64,000 bases of DNA from Desulfovibrio sp. UIB00 (GCF_022508225.1 NZ_JAETXJ010000001.1:496001-560000); one strand, 5' to 3'; positions 18,572-27,204 are shown, counted from the first letter of the stretch. Notes: generated by a model from the letters alone, not told the origin. Made by a program: numbers and translations.

Positions 18572-18946
18572 TTATTGCCCAAAGCCGCCGCCTCCGCGCC
18601 GTCTATGGCAGCCGCCCACGCCGCAGCGTGTGCCGTGCCCGTCGCACAGCTCATAATCCCCGCCTTCAATGCGCAACAGTTTGCCGTTCACCAGCGAGTC
18701 TGCCAGTTTTTTGCGAGCTTCCGCATAGATGCTCTGTACGGTGGTGCGGGCAATGCGCATTTTTTCAGCGCAGGCCTCCTGATTCATGCCCTCAAGATCA
18801 ATGAGGCGCACGGCCTCATATTCATCCACGGTCATGATGACTTCCTGCCGCGCTTGCGGAGCGCTCTGGCCAAATCCCGGCAGCGGCCCAAAATTGCAGT
18901 TTTCAGGCAAACAGCAGACTTTGCGCCATTTTTTTGGTCTTGGCAT
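18572..18946 (-). CDS. DUF134-family probable DNA-binding regulator
   Basis: A 124-residue protein of the DUF134 family. The N-terminus [20 protein letters not shown] is typical. A sigma-70 region-4-like helix-turn-helix follows ([54 protein letters not shown] split across about residues 38-90), and the tail is rich in Cys, His and Gly ([20 protein letters not shown]), suggesting metal or Fe-S sensing. It lies downstream of the DUF5320 gene on the same strand and is the best candidate to bind the inverted repeat at 19463-19522 in front of that gene and the Mrp gene; this is inference. Confidence 0.85.
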   Translation of the reverse strand: MPRPKKWRKVCCLPENCNFGPLPGFGQSAPQARQEVIMTVDEYEAVRLIDLEGMNQEACAEKMRIARTTVQSIYAEARKKLADSLVNGKLLRIEGGDYELCDGHGTRCGVGGCHRRRGGGGFGQ

Positions 18947-19030
18947 GCAATCCTCTTTGGGCCGTCCGGCAATGCGCGTTCAAACTGCGCACACTGGCCG
19001 GGCGGCCTTGCTCATTCATATGCGGGTACT

Positions 19031-19444
19031 TTAGCCGTTATTGCCCGCCGCGTCACTGCCTGCCGCAGGGCCTGCGCCGCAGCTTTCGGCCTGACCTGCG
19101 GGGCCGTTGCCCTGCTGCATTCCACGGCCCATGCCGCGACCCATACCACGCCCTTCGCCACGGCCTGTGCCCTGGCCTGCTTCCTGCCCGTTCATGGCGC
19201 AGTTGCCGCCCCTGTTGCCGTGTCGTTGTCCGTGGCGGCAGCAGCGGCCTTGCCCCATGCTCCGTCCCATGCTCTGGCCCATATTCTGGCTTGCGTCCAT
19301 TCCTTGATCTGCGGTCTGGCCTGCATCGGACGTAGCGCCCATGCCGCGACCTGCCGCGCGGGCGGACTTGCCGCCGCACTTGCCCATACCGCGCCCTGTG
19401 CGCGAACCGTTGCCCTCCGGCCCTGTGTGATCGAAACGAGGCAT
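19031..19444 (-). CDS. DUF5320-type Gly/Met/Cys-rich small protein
   Basis: A 137-residue low-complexity protein beginning MPRFDHTGPEGNGSRTGRGMG, the signature of DUF5320 proteins that accompany Mrp and dinitrogenase-cofactor-like genes in anaerobes. The rest is repetitive Gly-Met-Gly-Arg/Gln text with scattered Cys (CGG, GRCCRHGQ, GGNCAMNG, ESCGAG), which may bind metal. The real start is supported by AAGGAGG six bases upstream. It is divergent from the Mrp gene with a shared inverted-repeat control region. Function unknown; a long open frame on the other strand is an artefact of the GC-rich repeats. Confidence 0.8.
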   Translation of the reverse strand: MPRFDHTGPEGNGSRTGRGMGKCGGKSARAAGRGMGATSDAGQTADQGMDASQNMGQSMGRSMGQGRCCRHGQRHGNRGGNCAMNGQEAGQGTGRGEGRGMGRGMGRGMQQGNGPAGQAESCGAGPAAGSDAAGNNG

Positions 19445-19462
19445 ATTGCCCTCCTTGAGTTG

Positions 19463-19522
19463 TTGTTATTGACATATGTCATAAACAGGAGTATGTGTGT
19501 TTACGATATATGTCAATAACAA
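19463..19522. promoter_or_regulatory. Long inverted-repeat operator between DUF5320 and Mrp genes
   Basis: Arms at 19463-19486 and 19499-19522 are inverted copies matching at 22 of 24 positions, around a 12-base centre. The left arm contains the perfect palindrome TGACATATGTCA (19470-19481), and both arms carry TTGACA on opposite strands (19469-19474 plus; 19511-19516 minus). A weak plus-strand -10 (TATGTG, 19492-19497) lies 17 bases from the plus TTGACA. This is best read as overlapping divergent promoters under one regulator, plausibly the DUF134 protein. Confidence 0.75.
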
Positions 19523-19593
19523 AAAATCAGGCAAGGCCAATTTGTCTGAAAAAATGCTTCTGAAAGCAGTTCATCTTGAGAGGGCAAAGAATC

Positions 19594-20430
19594 ATGAGTG
19601 ATTGCAATCATCAGTGCGGTTCCTGCGGCGAGCAGTGCAACGAGCGAAGCGAGGGGCAGGATGCGCAGGTGGATTTTCGCGTCAAGCCGCACCCCAAAAG
19701 TCGCGTTGGCAAGGTTATAGGCATTGTCAGCGGCAAGGGCGGCGTGGGCAAGTCGCTGGTCACATCCCTGCTGGCGGTAGCTCTGACTAAGCAGGGCAAA
19801 CACTGCGCCATCCTGGATGCGGACATCACCGGCCCTTCCATTCCGCGTGTGTTCGGCCTGACGGGCAAGGCCCATGTTGAGGGCGATGGCCTTGTGCCCG
19901 AGCGCAGCAAGGGCGGGGTGGACATCATGTCCATGAACCTGCTGCTGCCCGGCGATTCCGATGCCGTGCTCTGGCGCGGCCCTATCATTGCTGGCGCTGT
20001 CAAGCAGTTCTGGTCGGATGTGGTCTGGCGCGATGTGGATTACATGTTTGTGGATATGCCTCCAGGAACGGGCGATGTGCCGCTGACCGTGTTCCAGTCC
20101 CTGCCGGTGGACGGCATTGTGGTTGTGACCTCGCCGCAGGAGCTGGTGAGCATGATCGTGCAGAAAGCCATTGATATGGCGCGCCAGATGGATATTCCCA
20201 TCCTTGGGTTGGTGGAGAACTATTCATATTTCAAATGCCCGGATAACAATAAGGAATACAATATATTCGGTGAGAGCCATATTGATGCGGTGGCCCAGCG
20301 GCACGGCCTGAAGGTGCTTGCCCGCCTGCCCATTGATCCTGCCCTTGCGCAGGCCTGTGACAAGGGCGCCATCGAGGATGTTGACCAGCACTTTATGGAC
20401 GGTGCATTGGCCGTGATTTCGCGCATGTAA
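19594..20430 (+). CDS. Mrp/NBP35-family Fe-S cluster carrier ATPase
   Basis: P-loop ATPase that assembles or transfers Fe-S clusters, 278 residues. The N-terminus has four Cys (4, 8, 11, 15), resembling the NBP35 cluster-binding extension. The deviant Walker A is IVSGKGGVGKSLVTS, and Walker B lies in VDYMFVDMPPGTGD. The C-terminal region that normally carries a bridging CxxC reads FKCPDNNKEYNIFG: Cys215 is present but the second Cys is Asn218. The start at 19594 follows AGAGGGCAAAGAATC. Its neighbours DUF5320 and DUF134 are usual companions of this family in sulfate reducers. Confidence 0.9.
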   Translation: MSDCNHQCGSCGEQCNERSEGQDAQVDFRVKPHPKSRVGKVIGIVSGKGGVGKSLVTSLLAVALTKQGKHCAILDADITGPSIPRVFGLTGKAHVEGDGLVPERSKGGVDIMSMNLLLPGDSDAVLWRGPIIAGAVKQFWSDVVWRDVDYMFVDMPPGTGDVPLTVFQSLPVDGIVVVTSPQELVSMIVQKAIDMARQMDIPILGLVENYSYFKCPDNNKEYNIFGESHIDAVAQRHGLKVLARLPIDPALAQACDKGAIEDVDQHFMDGALAVISRM

Positions 20431-20607
20431 AATCGCGTACAGCGTAGCGCCTGTGTGGCGTCTGTTGCACATGGCCGCAAGGTGTGGGAGCCGTTGCACG
20501 GCTGGTCCCGCCTTGCGGTCATGCGTGTTTGCTGAATACGTAAAAAAGGGAGTATCTTTACCTTTGCTGCCATGTGTGCCTATGCTTGCCCAAACCAAGG
20601 AGCAACC

Positions 20608-22041
20608 ATGCGTACATACCAACAATTCATCAACGGCAAATTGGTTTCCCCTACAGGCTTTGCAATGATTGAGGTGGAGAACCCCTCCACTGGCAAAATA
20701 ATGGCCCAGACGCCCAACGGCGGGCGTGAAGACGGGCTGGCGGCTCTGGCAGCCGCGCACAGGGCACAGGATGCCTGGGCTGCGCTTCCGGCGGTGGCCC
20801 GCGCCGGATACCTAAAAAAAATGGCGGATCTTATCCGCAAGCACAGGCTGGAGCTTGGGCGCATCCTCGCCGAAGAACAGGCCAAAACCCACCCCCTGGC
20901 ACAGGTCGAGATCGACCTCACCGCTGAGTATTTTGACTACTATGCCGGATGGGCGCGCATCTACGAGGGCGAGATCATCCAGAGCGACCGCCCGCGCGAA
21001 AATATCCTGCTGTACCGCAAGCCCATTGGCGTTGTCGTGGGCATCTGCCCGTGGAACTTCCCCTTCTTTGTCATGGCGCGCAAGGTCGCCCCCTCGCTGC
21101 TCGTGGGCTGCACCACGGTTATCAAACCCAGCAGCATCGCCCCTGCCACTGTCATGCATTTTGCCAGCCTGCTGACGGAGCTGGATCTGCCCGCTGGCGT
21201 GGTCAACTTTGTCACGGGCGGCGGCAGCACCTTGGGCGAGGCCCTTTCTTCCAGTGCCATGACAGATATGGTCAGCCTGACAGGCAGCGTGGAGGCCGGG
21301 CAGCGCATCATTGCCGCTGGCGCGCAGAACATCACCAAGGTTTCGCTGGAACTGGGCGGCAAGGCCCCGGCCATTGTTTGCGCCGATGCGGATATGGATC
21401 TGGCGGTCAAGGCCGTCACGGCCTCGCGCACAGTGTTCAGCGGGCAGGTGTGCAACTGCGCGGAACGCCTCTACGTGCACGAAAGCGTGGCCGACATGTT
21501 CGCCGAAAAACTGGCGACTGCCTTTGCCGCAGTGCGGCTGGGCAATCCTTTTGACGATCCGGCCCCGGACATGTGCAGCCAGATCAGCGCCGAGCATCTT
21601 GAAAAGATCAGCGGCATGGTCAAGCGCGCGGAAGCGGACGGCGCGGAAGCAGTTGTCGGCGGCGCGCCCGCAGACCGGGATTCCGGCTACTTCTACACGC
21701 CTACTTTGCTGCGCAACTGCAGACAGGACATGGAAATCGTGCGCAACGAAGTGTTTGGCCCTGTGCTGCCCATGATGACTTTCCACGATCTGGATGAAGC
21801 CCTGGCCCTTGCCAACGACTGCGACTACGGCCTGACGTCCTCCATCTACACCACCAACGTATCCACGGCCATGGAAGCGGTGAACCGCCTGAAGTTTGGC
21901 GAGACCTACGTGAACCGCGAAAACTTCGAGGCCATGCAGGGCTTCCATGCCGGCTGGCGCAAGTCGGGCATTGGCGGCGCGGACGGCAAGCACGGTCTTA
22001 TGGAATACCTCCAGACTCATGTGGCCTATATTCAATATTAA
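20608..22041 (+). CDS. aldA: NAD-dependent aldehyde dehydrogenase, AldA type
   Basis: Aldehyde dehydrogenase closely resembling enterobacterial AldA (lactaldehyde/glycolaldehyde dehydrogenase). Matching stretches include EGEIIQSDRP, GICPWNFPFFVMARK, KVSLELGGKAPAIVCADAD with the catalytic Glu, SGQVCNCAERLYV with the nucleophilic Cys, EVFGPVLPMM, and a C-terminus ENFEAMQGFHAGWRKSGIGG almost identical to what I recall of E. coli AldA. Length 477 residues. The start at 20608 has AAGGAG seven bases upstream. A single gene ended by a perfect terminator; no fucose or rhamnose pathway is adjacent. Confidence 0.9.
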   Translation: MRTYQQFINGKLVSPTGFAMIEVENPSTGKIMAQTPNGGREDGLAALAAAHRAQDAWAALPAVARAGYLKKMADLIRKHRLELGRILAEEQAKTHPLAQVEIDLTAEYFDYYAGWARIYEGEIIQSDRPRENILLYRKPIGVVVGICPWNFPFFVMARKVAPSLLVGCTTVIKPSSIAPATVMHFASLLTELDLPAGVVNFVTGGGSTLGEALSSSAMTDMVSLTGSVEAGQRIIAAGAQNITKVSLELGGKAPAIVCADADMDLAVKAVTASRTVFSGQVCNCAERLYVHESVADMFAEKLATAFAAVRLGNPFDDPAPDMCSQISAEHLEKISGMVKRAEADGAEAVVGGAPADRDSGYFYTPTLLRNCRQDMEIVRNEVFGPVLPMMTFHDLDEALALANDCDYGLTSSIYTTNVSTAMEAVNRLKFGETYVNRENFEAMQGFHAGWRKSGIGGADGKHGLMEYLQTHVAYIQY

Positions 22042-22060
22042 CAAATAATTGCAGATATGC

Positions 22061-22103
22061 TGAAACAAACGAGGCCCCTCATTGAGGGGCCTCGTTTGTT
22101 TCA
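22061..22103. terminator. Bidirectional terminator between aldA and cupin gene
   Basis: A near-perfect 19-21 bp stem (22061-22081 with 22083-22103) with an A-rich start and T-rich end, so it can stop transcription from both convergent genes. Confidence 0.92.
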
Positions 22104-22122
22104 TATCAGGAATCGGCTTTGC

Positions 22123-22470
22123 TTACTTGGTAAACAGAATCAGCGCTACCATCTTGAGATCCGTGGAGCCGGTATTGAGCAGGGCGTGGCTTTCGCCATC
22201 GTTGCACACGGTCACGTCGCCAGCCTTGACGGGGGCTTCAACGCCGTTGTCGTTGTACATGCCTTCGCCTTCAAGGATGTAGTATATCTCGATTTCGCCG
22301 TTGTGCTTGTGGTTGCCCACGGCACAGCCGGGCTTGAGAGTGCCGATGTTGAACAGACGGCCTTTGCCAGCCAGCCCGTTCTCATTGACGATCTTGGTAA
22401 AGTGGACGGCGCCCGGCCCGCCAAAAAGTTCCTTTTCAAAGCATTCCAGAGCGTCAGCGCGGTTGATCAT
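22123..22470 (-). CDS. Small cupin-domain protein
   Basis: A 115-residue single cupin barrel. The metal-binding motif 1 is seen as GCAVGNHKHNGEIEIYYILEGEGM (two His and two Glu) and motif 2 as DVTVCNDGESHALLNTG. Such small cupins bind a metal and may be isomerases, dioxygenases or sensors; the function is not determinable. The start at 22470 has AGGAGA upstream; an in-frame upstream start at 22545 adds an unconserved tail. It is convergent with aldA. Confidence 0.85.
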   Translation of the reverse strand: MINRADALECFEKELFGGPGAVHFTKIVNENGLAGKGRLFNIGTLKPGCAVGNHKHNGEIEIYYILEGEGMYNDNGVEAPVKAGDVTVCNDGESHALLNTGSTDLKMVALILFTK

Positions 22471-22554
22471 GGTGTTCTCCTGTGGTTCGGGCGCGGATGC
22501 GCCGGTTAAAACTGGGCTGCAAGAGCGCGTTTCCTTGTTTTGCAAGGCCCGCCT

Positions 22555-22583
22555 GCAATGCCCGCGTGATAACCGGGCATTGC
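22555..22583 (-). terminator. Hairpin after the MscS-type gene (terminator-like)
   Basis: GCAATGCCCG (22555-22564) and CGGGCATTGC (22574-22583) form a perfect 10-bp stem between the end of the channel gene and the cupin start. No T run follows on the minus strand, so the terminator assignment is tentative. Confidence 0.5.
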
Positions 22584-22610
22584 TGCGGCGATCATTCGCG
22601 CGGAAAGCGC

Positions 22611-25373
22611 TTAGTTGTTGTTCTCGTCATCGTCCCCGTCATCGGGGGCAGCGGCTGGCGCATTTGTGGCGTCCGGCTTGCCCTTGGCTCCGGCAGGCAG
22701 CACCTTGCGCGGACGGCGCGGCGCGCGTCTTTTGCTTGCGCGCGGTTCGGTCGGCGGTTGCGGCGCCCTTGTGCGCGGCGGCAGTTCCTTGATGTTCACA
22801 TCAAGCTGCGGGAAGGCAATTTCAATGCGCTGTTCGCGGAATTCACGCTCGATTTCCACGCGGATGTCCGAAGCTGTGGAAACAGATACGTCATAATCCC
22901 GCACCCAGAACTTCAGGCTGAAATCAAGCGTACTGGCCCCAAAATCCGCAAAGGCCACGCTCGGCGGCGGATATTTGAGCACGTTGCTGTTGGCGTTGGC
23001 CGTTGCCAGCAGAATTTTCATCACCGCGTTGGCATCAGAGCCATAGGCCACGCCGACCTTGATTTCCCTGCGCACGGTGCGGCTGTTGCGCGTCCAGTTG
23101 ATAAGGCGGCTGGCCACAAATTCCGAGTTTGGGACAATAATCAGGGCATTGTCAAAGGTTTCCACCATGGTGGCGCGCACGCTGATTTTGCGCACTCGGC
23201 CCTGAGTGCCGCCCACTTCCACCACGTCGCCCGCCTGGAGGGTGCGGCTGAAGATCAGGATCAGACCTGACAGGAAGTTATTGACGATGGTCTGCATGCC
23301 GAAACCGATACCGACAGAAAGACCACCGGCTACCATGGCAAGGTTGCTCAGTTCCATGCCTACGGCGCGCAGGGCGAACAGGCCGAAGCAGCACCACAGC
23401 GCATAGGTAAAGGCCGTCTGCATGGGCGGAATGAGCGTGGCATCAATAGCCAGCCCCTGCTTGGGCAGGCGCGCCAGAAAGCGCGAACCCATGGCAACCG
23501 CTGTGCGCGTGAGGTAGAACATGGTGATGATAAGCAACAGGTGCACAACGTTGAACTGCGTAGCGCCCACATTGACACCGCGCAGAACATAATGCTGGAG
23601 CAGATACATGCCGCCGGGCAATGTGCCGACCCACTGCGAAACGCCCACAAAGGCCGCAACCAGCACCACAGGGGCGGAGAGCGCCACGGCAAGGTGAGCA
23701 AGGGCTGCGCGCACGCCTTCCTGAGGCAGCTTGTCGTTGAGGCTGCTGACAAGAGACATGCCGCCCATGCAGAGTTGCAGGGCCAGCGAGCAGGAGACAA
23801 AGAGCAGGTACAGCACCATACTGTAGATGTGCAGCCCGGCAAGGGTCAGCACAAGGCATATCCACAACACTATGGGTTCGCATTCAAGCACGCTGGTTTC
23901 CACATGCATGGGGCCAAGATCAAGCTTGGGCCTGCGGTGCTGCCGCACGATGGAAATGATGACGATGCACAGCCAGATAATCAGCACCAGAGGCTTGGTC
24001 AGCGGCAGATAAAGCAGCACGTATGAACACAGCGTTGGCTGAATGAGTATCCAGAAAGGCGGCTTTTGGCGCGGCACTTCGGGGTATTTCAGCAGGCGCA
24101 GGTCCCATGCCAGATGTATCTGGGCCACAATGAGGCACAGGTTGCCCAAGGCCAGAAACAGGCGAAAGAACTCGCCGGATGCGGACATGGAACTGCCAAG
24201 AAATGCCAGCCCCACGCACAGCCAGGGCAGACTGACGCGAAAAACATGCCGCAGGGTGCTGTTTTCGTCCTTGTCCTGCGCGGCCCAGCGGCGGTACAGC
24301 AAAACGGTGAGCACGCCGGTAAGCAGCAGTCCGAGGATAAAGCGCAGAACTGCCGTGCCCCAGCGTTCAAGCGTGACAGGAACTTCCACAGGCAGGCGCA
24401 GGATCATGCCCTGAACGGAATAGTGCATCTGCCGCCCAAAGTCGGCCCATGCATCGGGGCTGAGCCAGGGCACCGGGCTTTGCAGATAATAGTTTTTCCA
24501 CAGCAGGGGGATCTGGGCGTTGATCTCTTCCTGCATCTTCTCCAGCCGCTTGATAAGCGCCAGAGCCGGGGCAAGGGCCGAGTCGTACTGGGCCAGTACG
24601 GCTGTGAGGCGCAGGCGGGTGAGCGCCAGCGTTTTCCCGTATTCCTGCATTTCAGGGCTAAGACTGCCATCGTGCAGGTCTTCAGGCATGCTGTCGGCCA
24701 GATAGCCCACGCGTTCCAACAGGGCCTGGGCTTCGGTGCGCGCAACCAGCACGGGGTCTAGCACCTTGCGCAGATCAAGCACTGTGGCCGTGATGCGGCG
24801 GCTGACAGCTTCGACGGGATTGGGCCAGTTTTTATACGTATTGAGCAGCACCAGCAGACGCCGCGCTTCTTCCATAAAGGGCTGAACCTTTTGGCTCAGA
24901 TTGGTTGACCGCTGGGCAAAGGTATCACCCATGGCCGTGGCCTTCTGGGTAATTTCATCAAGCATGGCCTTCTGCCCGCTCCAGACCATTTCCCACGGAT
25001 CACGCAGGGGCAGGGTGGCGATGGCGGGTTCTTCGTTGGTGTCAACCTTGGCCTCAGCCTTGTCGTCCGCTTTTGGGTCCGTTTTCGCGTCGGATTTGGC
25101 ATCAGATTTGGCATCGGCCTTGGCGTCAGTCTTGGCGGCGGGCTTGTCGGCCTTGTCAGGTTTGTCTGTTTTATCAGGCTTGTCAGCCTTATCGCCCTTG
25201 GGGGCATCCTGTTTGGCGGCATCTGGTTTGGCAGTGTCAGGCTTGGCAGCGTCTGCCTTGGGCGAATCCTGTTTGGCGGCGGGGGTCGGTTCCGCCGCGA
25301 ATACGGCGGGAGAGGCCAGGGCACAGCACAGGGTCAATAAAAGGGCGGTTATCAGCAATTTGGGTGCGTGCAT
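22611..25373 (-). CDS. Large MscS-family mechanosensitive channel with Lys/Asp/Ala-rich linker
   Basis: A 920-residue MscS-type channel of the long (MscK/MscM-like) kind. It has a signal peptide (TALLLTLCCALASPAVFAAE), then a low-complexity tract of about 80 residues made of DAK/DKP units (residues 31-112, about 25038-25283), a helical periplasmic domain to about residue 330, many membrane helices, and a C-terminal MscS core with GGLSVGIGFGMQTIVNNFLSG pore helix, SRTLQAGDVVEVGGTQGRV and VETFDNALIIVPNSEF. The tail is basic then acidic (PRRPRK, DDGDDDENNN). It should protect the inner membrane from osmotic downshock; the charged tract may span the periplasm toward peptidoglycan (inference). Confidence 0.9.
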   Translation of the reverse strand: MHAPKLLITALLLTLCCALASPAVFAAEPTPAAKQDSPKADAAKPDTAKPDAAKQDAPKGDKADKPDKTDKPDKADKPAAKTDAKADAKSDAKSDAKTDPKADDKAEAKVDTNEEPAIATLPLRDPWEMVWSGQKAMLDEITQKATAMGDTFAQRSTNLSQKVQPFMEEARRLLVLLNTYKNWPNPVEAVSRRITATVLDLRKVLDPVLVARTEAQALLERVGYLADSMPEDLHDGSLSPEMQEYGKTLALTRLRLTAVLAQYDSALAPALALIKRLEKMQEEINAQIPLLWKNYYLQSPVPWLSPDAWADFGRQMHYSVQGMILRLPVEVPVTLERWGTAVLRFILGLLLTGVLTVLLYRRWAAQDKDENSTLRHVFRVSLPWLCVGLAFLGSSMSASGEFFRLFLALGNLCLIVAQIHLAWDLRLLKYPEVPRQKPPFWILIQPTLCSYVLLYLPLTKPLVLIIWLCIVIISIVRQHRRPKLDLGPMHVETSVLECEPIVLWICLVLTLAGLHIYSMVLYLLFVSCSLALQLCMGGMSLVSSLNDKLPQEGVRAALAHLAVALSAPVVLVAAFVGVSQWVGTLPGGMYLLQHYVLRGVNVGATQFNVVHLLLIITMFYLTRTAVAMGSRFLARLPKQGLAIDATLIPPMQTAFTYALWCCFGLFALRAVGMELSNLAMVAGGLSVGIGFGMQTIVNNFLSGLILIFSRTLQAGDVVEVGGTQGRVRKISVRATMVETFDNALIIVPNSEFVASRLINWTRNSRTVRREIKVGVAYGSDANAVMKILLATANANSNVLKYPPPSVAFADFGASTLDFSLKFWVRDYDVSVSTASDIRVEIEREFREQRIEIAFPQLDVNIKELPPRTRAPQPPTEPRASKRRAPRRPRKVLPAGAKGKPDATNAPAAAPDDGDDDENNN

Positions 25374-25492
25374 GGAATCCTCAGATTACAGTCGGTTGTC
25401 CCTGAAGGTGGATGCCCTTCCATACGTCAAGAAAGGCCGTTTGAAAAGGTCGTGGTCTTTACAAGGGGCCGGACGGGCGGCATAGTCCGGGC

Positions 25493-26539
25493 ATGGAAAA
25501 CAGCACAAATACCCCGCCAGCCGGGCTGGGAAACAGCCCTGTGGCCGCCCCGGCTTCACTGCCCGTGGCCTTGTTGCAGCAAGAGGATTACCACGATCCC
25601 GGCTTGGGCAGGGCTGTGGGCGACGTCATGGACGCTGCCCGCCTGACGGAGCTTTGCCACCTGCGCCCCGGTGCGCGCGTGCTGGTAAAGCCCAATCTTT
25701 TGCTGGCAAAGCCCCTTGCTTGCGTTTCGCCGCAGGTTGTGGCCGCCGTATGCGCCTGGCTTATGGACCACGGTGCGCGGGTGCGCGTGGCGGATTCGCC
25801 GGGGTTTGGACGCGCGGCCTCTGTGGCTCGGGCTGTGGGTCTTGAAGCAGCTTTGCGCCCTCTGGGCCTTGAAGTTGAAGAGATCGGCCCTGCGCAGCCG
25901 GTGCCCCTGCCCCTTGAGGGCGAAGCGGCGCAAAAGGCAGGTTTGCAGGCGGGCGGATCGCGCTTTCATGTGGCGCGTTTGGCACTTGAGAGCGATTTTA
26001 TTGTGTCGGTTCCCCGGGTCAAGGCCCATGCGCAGATGCTGGTGACGCTCTCTGTCAAAAATTGTTTTGGTTGCGTGCGCGGCCTGCACAAGGCTTTTGC
26101 CCACGCCCGCGAGGGGCGCGATCCCTTGTTTTTTGCAGACTGTCTTGCCGCGTTGTGGGCGGCCTTGCCCCCTGTTGCCGCAGTTGCGGACGGCGTCACG
26201 GCCATGCATGTTACAGGGCCGAGCAACGGCAGCCCCTTTGCCCTGGGCGTGGTGGGGGCCAGCGCCTCAGCCGTGGCGCTGGACGAAGCGCTGTATGCCG
26301 TATTGGGCCTTGCGCCGCAGGATGTGCCTCTGGGTGCGGCCCTGCGCCGCCGTCATGCCTGGGGCAGCGCCCCGGCAGAAGGGCACGATGGCATGCGGGC
26401 GGTCTTTCCCCTGCGAAGTCCATCGGATTTTTCATCTGCCGGATTTCAGTTGCCAGCGGAGCTTTCGCACACGTCCTTTCATCCTGCCCGCTTTGTACAC
26501 AGTTGTTTTCGCCGCATTGTTGCGGCGTTCAGAAAATAG
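25493..26539 (+). CDS. DUF362-family protein
   Basis: A 348-residue protein resembling the DUF362 family (ARVLVKPNLLLAKP, VRVADSPGFGR, FIVSVPRVKAHAQMLVTLSVKNCFGCVRGLHKAFAH, VADGVTAMHVTGPSNG). The family is widespread in anaerobes, often attached to ferredoxin domains; this copy lacks a CxxCxxC ferredoxin part. The biochemical role is not established. The gene ends 17 bases before thiE and probably forms an operon with it. The ribosome site is weak, so the exact start is uncertain. Confidence 0.78.
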   Translation: MENSTNTPPAGLGNSPVAAPASLPVALLQQEDYHDPGLGRAVGDVMDAARLTELCHLRPGARVLVKPNLLLAKPLACVSPQVVAAVCAWLMDHGARVRVADSPGFGRAASVARAVGLEAALRPLGLEVEEIGPAQPVPLPLEGEAAQKAGLQAGGSRFHVARLALESDFIVSVPRVKAHAQMLVTLSVKNCFGCVRGLHKAFAHAREGRDPLFFADCLAALWAALPPVAAVADGVTAMHVTGPSNGSPFALGVVGASASAVALDEALYAVLGLAPQDVPLGAALRRRHAWGSAPAEGHDGMRAVFPLRSPSDFSSAGFQLPAELSHTSFHPARFVHSCFRRIVAAFRK

Positions 26540-26556
26540 CCGCCAAGGAGCCTCGT

Positions 26557-27204
26557 ATGCCCAGAATCCTGCCTGGAGAAACGGATATTTATGCCATCAC
26601 GGATGCCGGTCTTTCACTGGGAAGGCCGCTTGAAGAAGTTGTTTCCGCCCTTATGGGGGCAGGCGTGCGCATTTTGCAATATCGCGAAAAAAAGCTGAAA
26701 TCCGGTGCAATGCTGGAGGAATGCCGCCTGTTGCGGCGGCTGACCAGGGAGGCCGGGGCCTGCTTTATCGTCAACGACCACGTGGACATCGCCATGTTGG
26801 TGCAGGCCGACGGCGTACATGTGGGGCAGGAGGATCTGCCTGTTCCCGATGTGCGTAGCCTTGTGGGACCGGAAATGATCATCGGCCTTTCCACCCACCT
26901 GCCGGAGCAGGCCCGCGAAGCCCGCAGCCTTGGCGCGGACTACATCGGCGTGGGGCCGATTTTTGCCACCAACACCAAGGAAGACGTGGTTGATCCCGTA
27001 GGGTATGAGTATCTGGATTGGGTTGCCCGCAACGGAGATTTGCCCTTTGTGGCCATTGGCGGCATCAAACGGCATAACATTGCGGAAGTCGCGCGGCACG
27101 GCGCGCGTTGCTGCTCGCTTGTGAGCGAACTGGTCGGCGCGCCCGACATCCGCATCAGAGTGGAAGATGTGCGTAAGGCCATGCGTGAAGGCATGGTGGG
27201 GTAG
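26557..27204 (+). CDS. thiE: Thiamine-phosphate synthase
   Basis: Couples the thiazole phosphate and pyrimidine pyrophosphate moieties to form thiamine phosphate. Family motifs: ILQYREKKL, FIVNDHVDIAMLVQADGVHVGQEDLP, IIGLSTH, DYIGVGPIFATNTKEDV, and FVAIGGIKRHNIAEV. 215 residues, normal length. The start at 26557 is preceded by AAGGAG. A much longer in-frame opening extends upstream through the DUF362 gene but is a frame artefact. No other thi genes and no TPP riboswitch are seen here. Confidence 0.92.
   Translation: MPRILPGETDIYAITDAGLSLGRPLEEVVSALMGAGVRILQYREKKLKSGAMLEECRLLRRLTREAGACFIVNDHVDIAMLVQADGVHVGQEDLPVPDVRSLVGPEMIIGLSTHLPEQAREARSLGADYIGVGPIFATNTKEDVVDPVGYEYLDWVARNGDLPFVAIGGIKRHNIAEVARHGARCCSLVSELVGAPDIRIRVEDVRKAMREGMVG

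Noticed and set aside
18575..19519. 314-codon plus-strand frame opposite the DUF134 and DUF5320 genes
   Set aside because: Caused by the Gly/Arg-rich repeats of the minus-strand genes; Ala/His/Cys-rich text with no motif, and it runs across the divergent operator.
25038..25283. Short-period DNA repeat that might be a satellite or CRISPR-like array
   Set aside because: It encodes the DAK/DKP tract of the channel in frame; repeat units are only 6-15 bases and have no spacers.
26062..26556. N-terminal extension of thiE through the DUF362 gene (apparent fusion)
   Set aside because: The extension is in a different frame from DUF362, has no domain, and a good ribosome site precedes the internal ATG at 26557.
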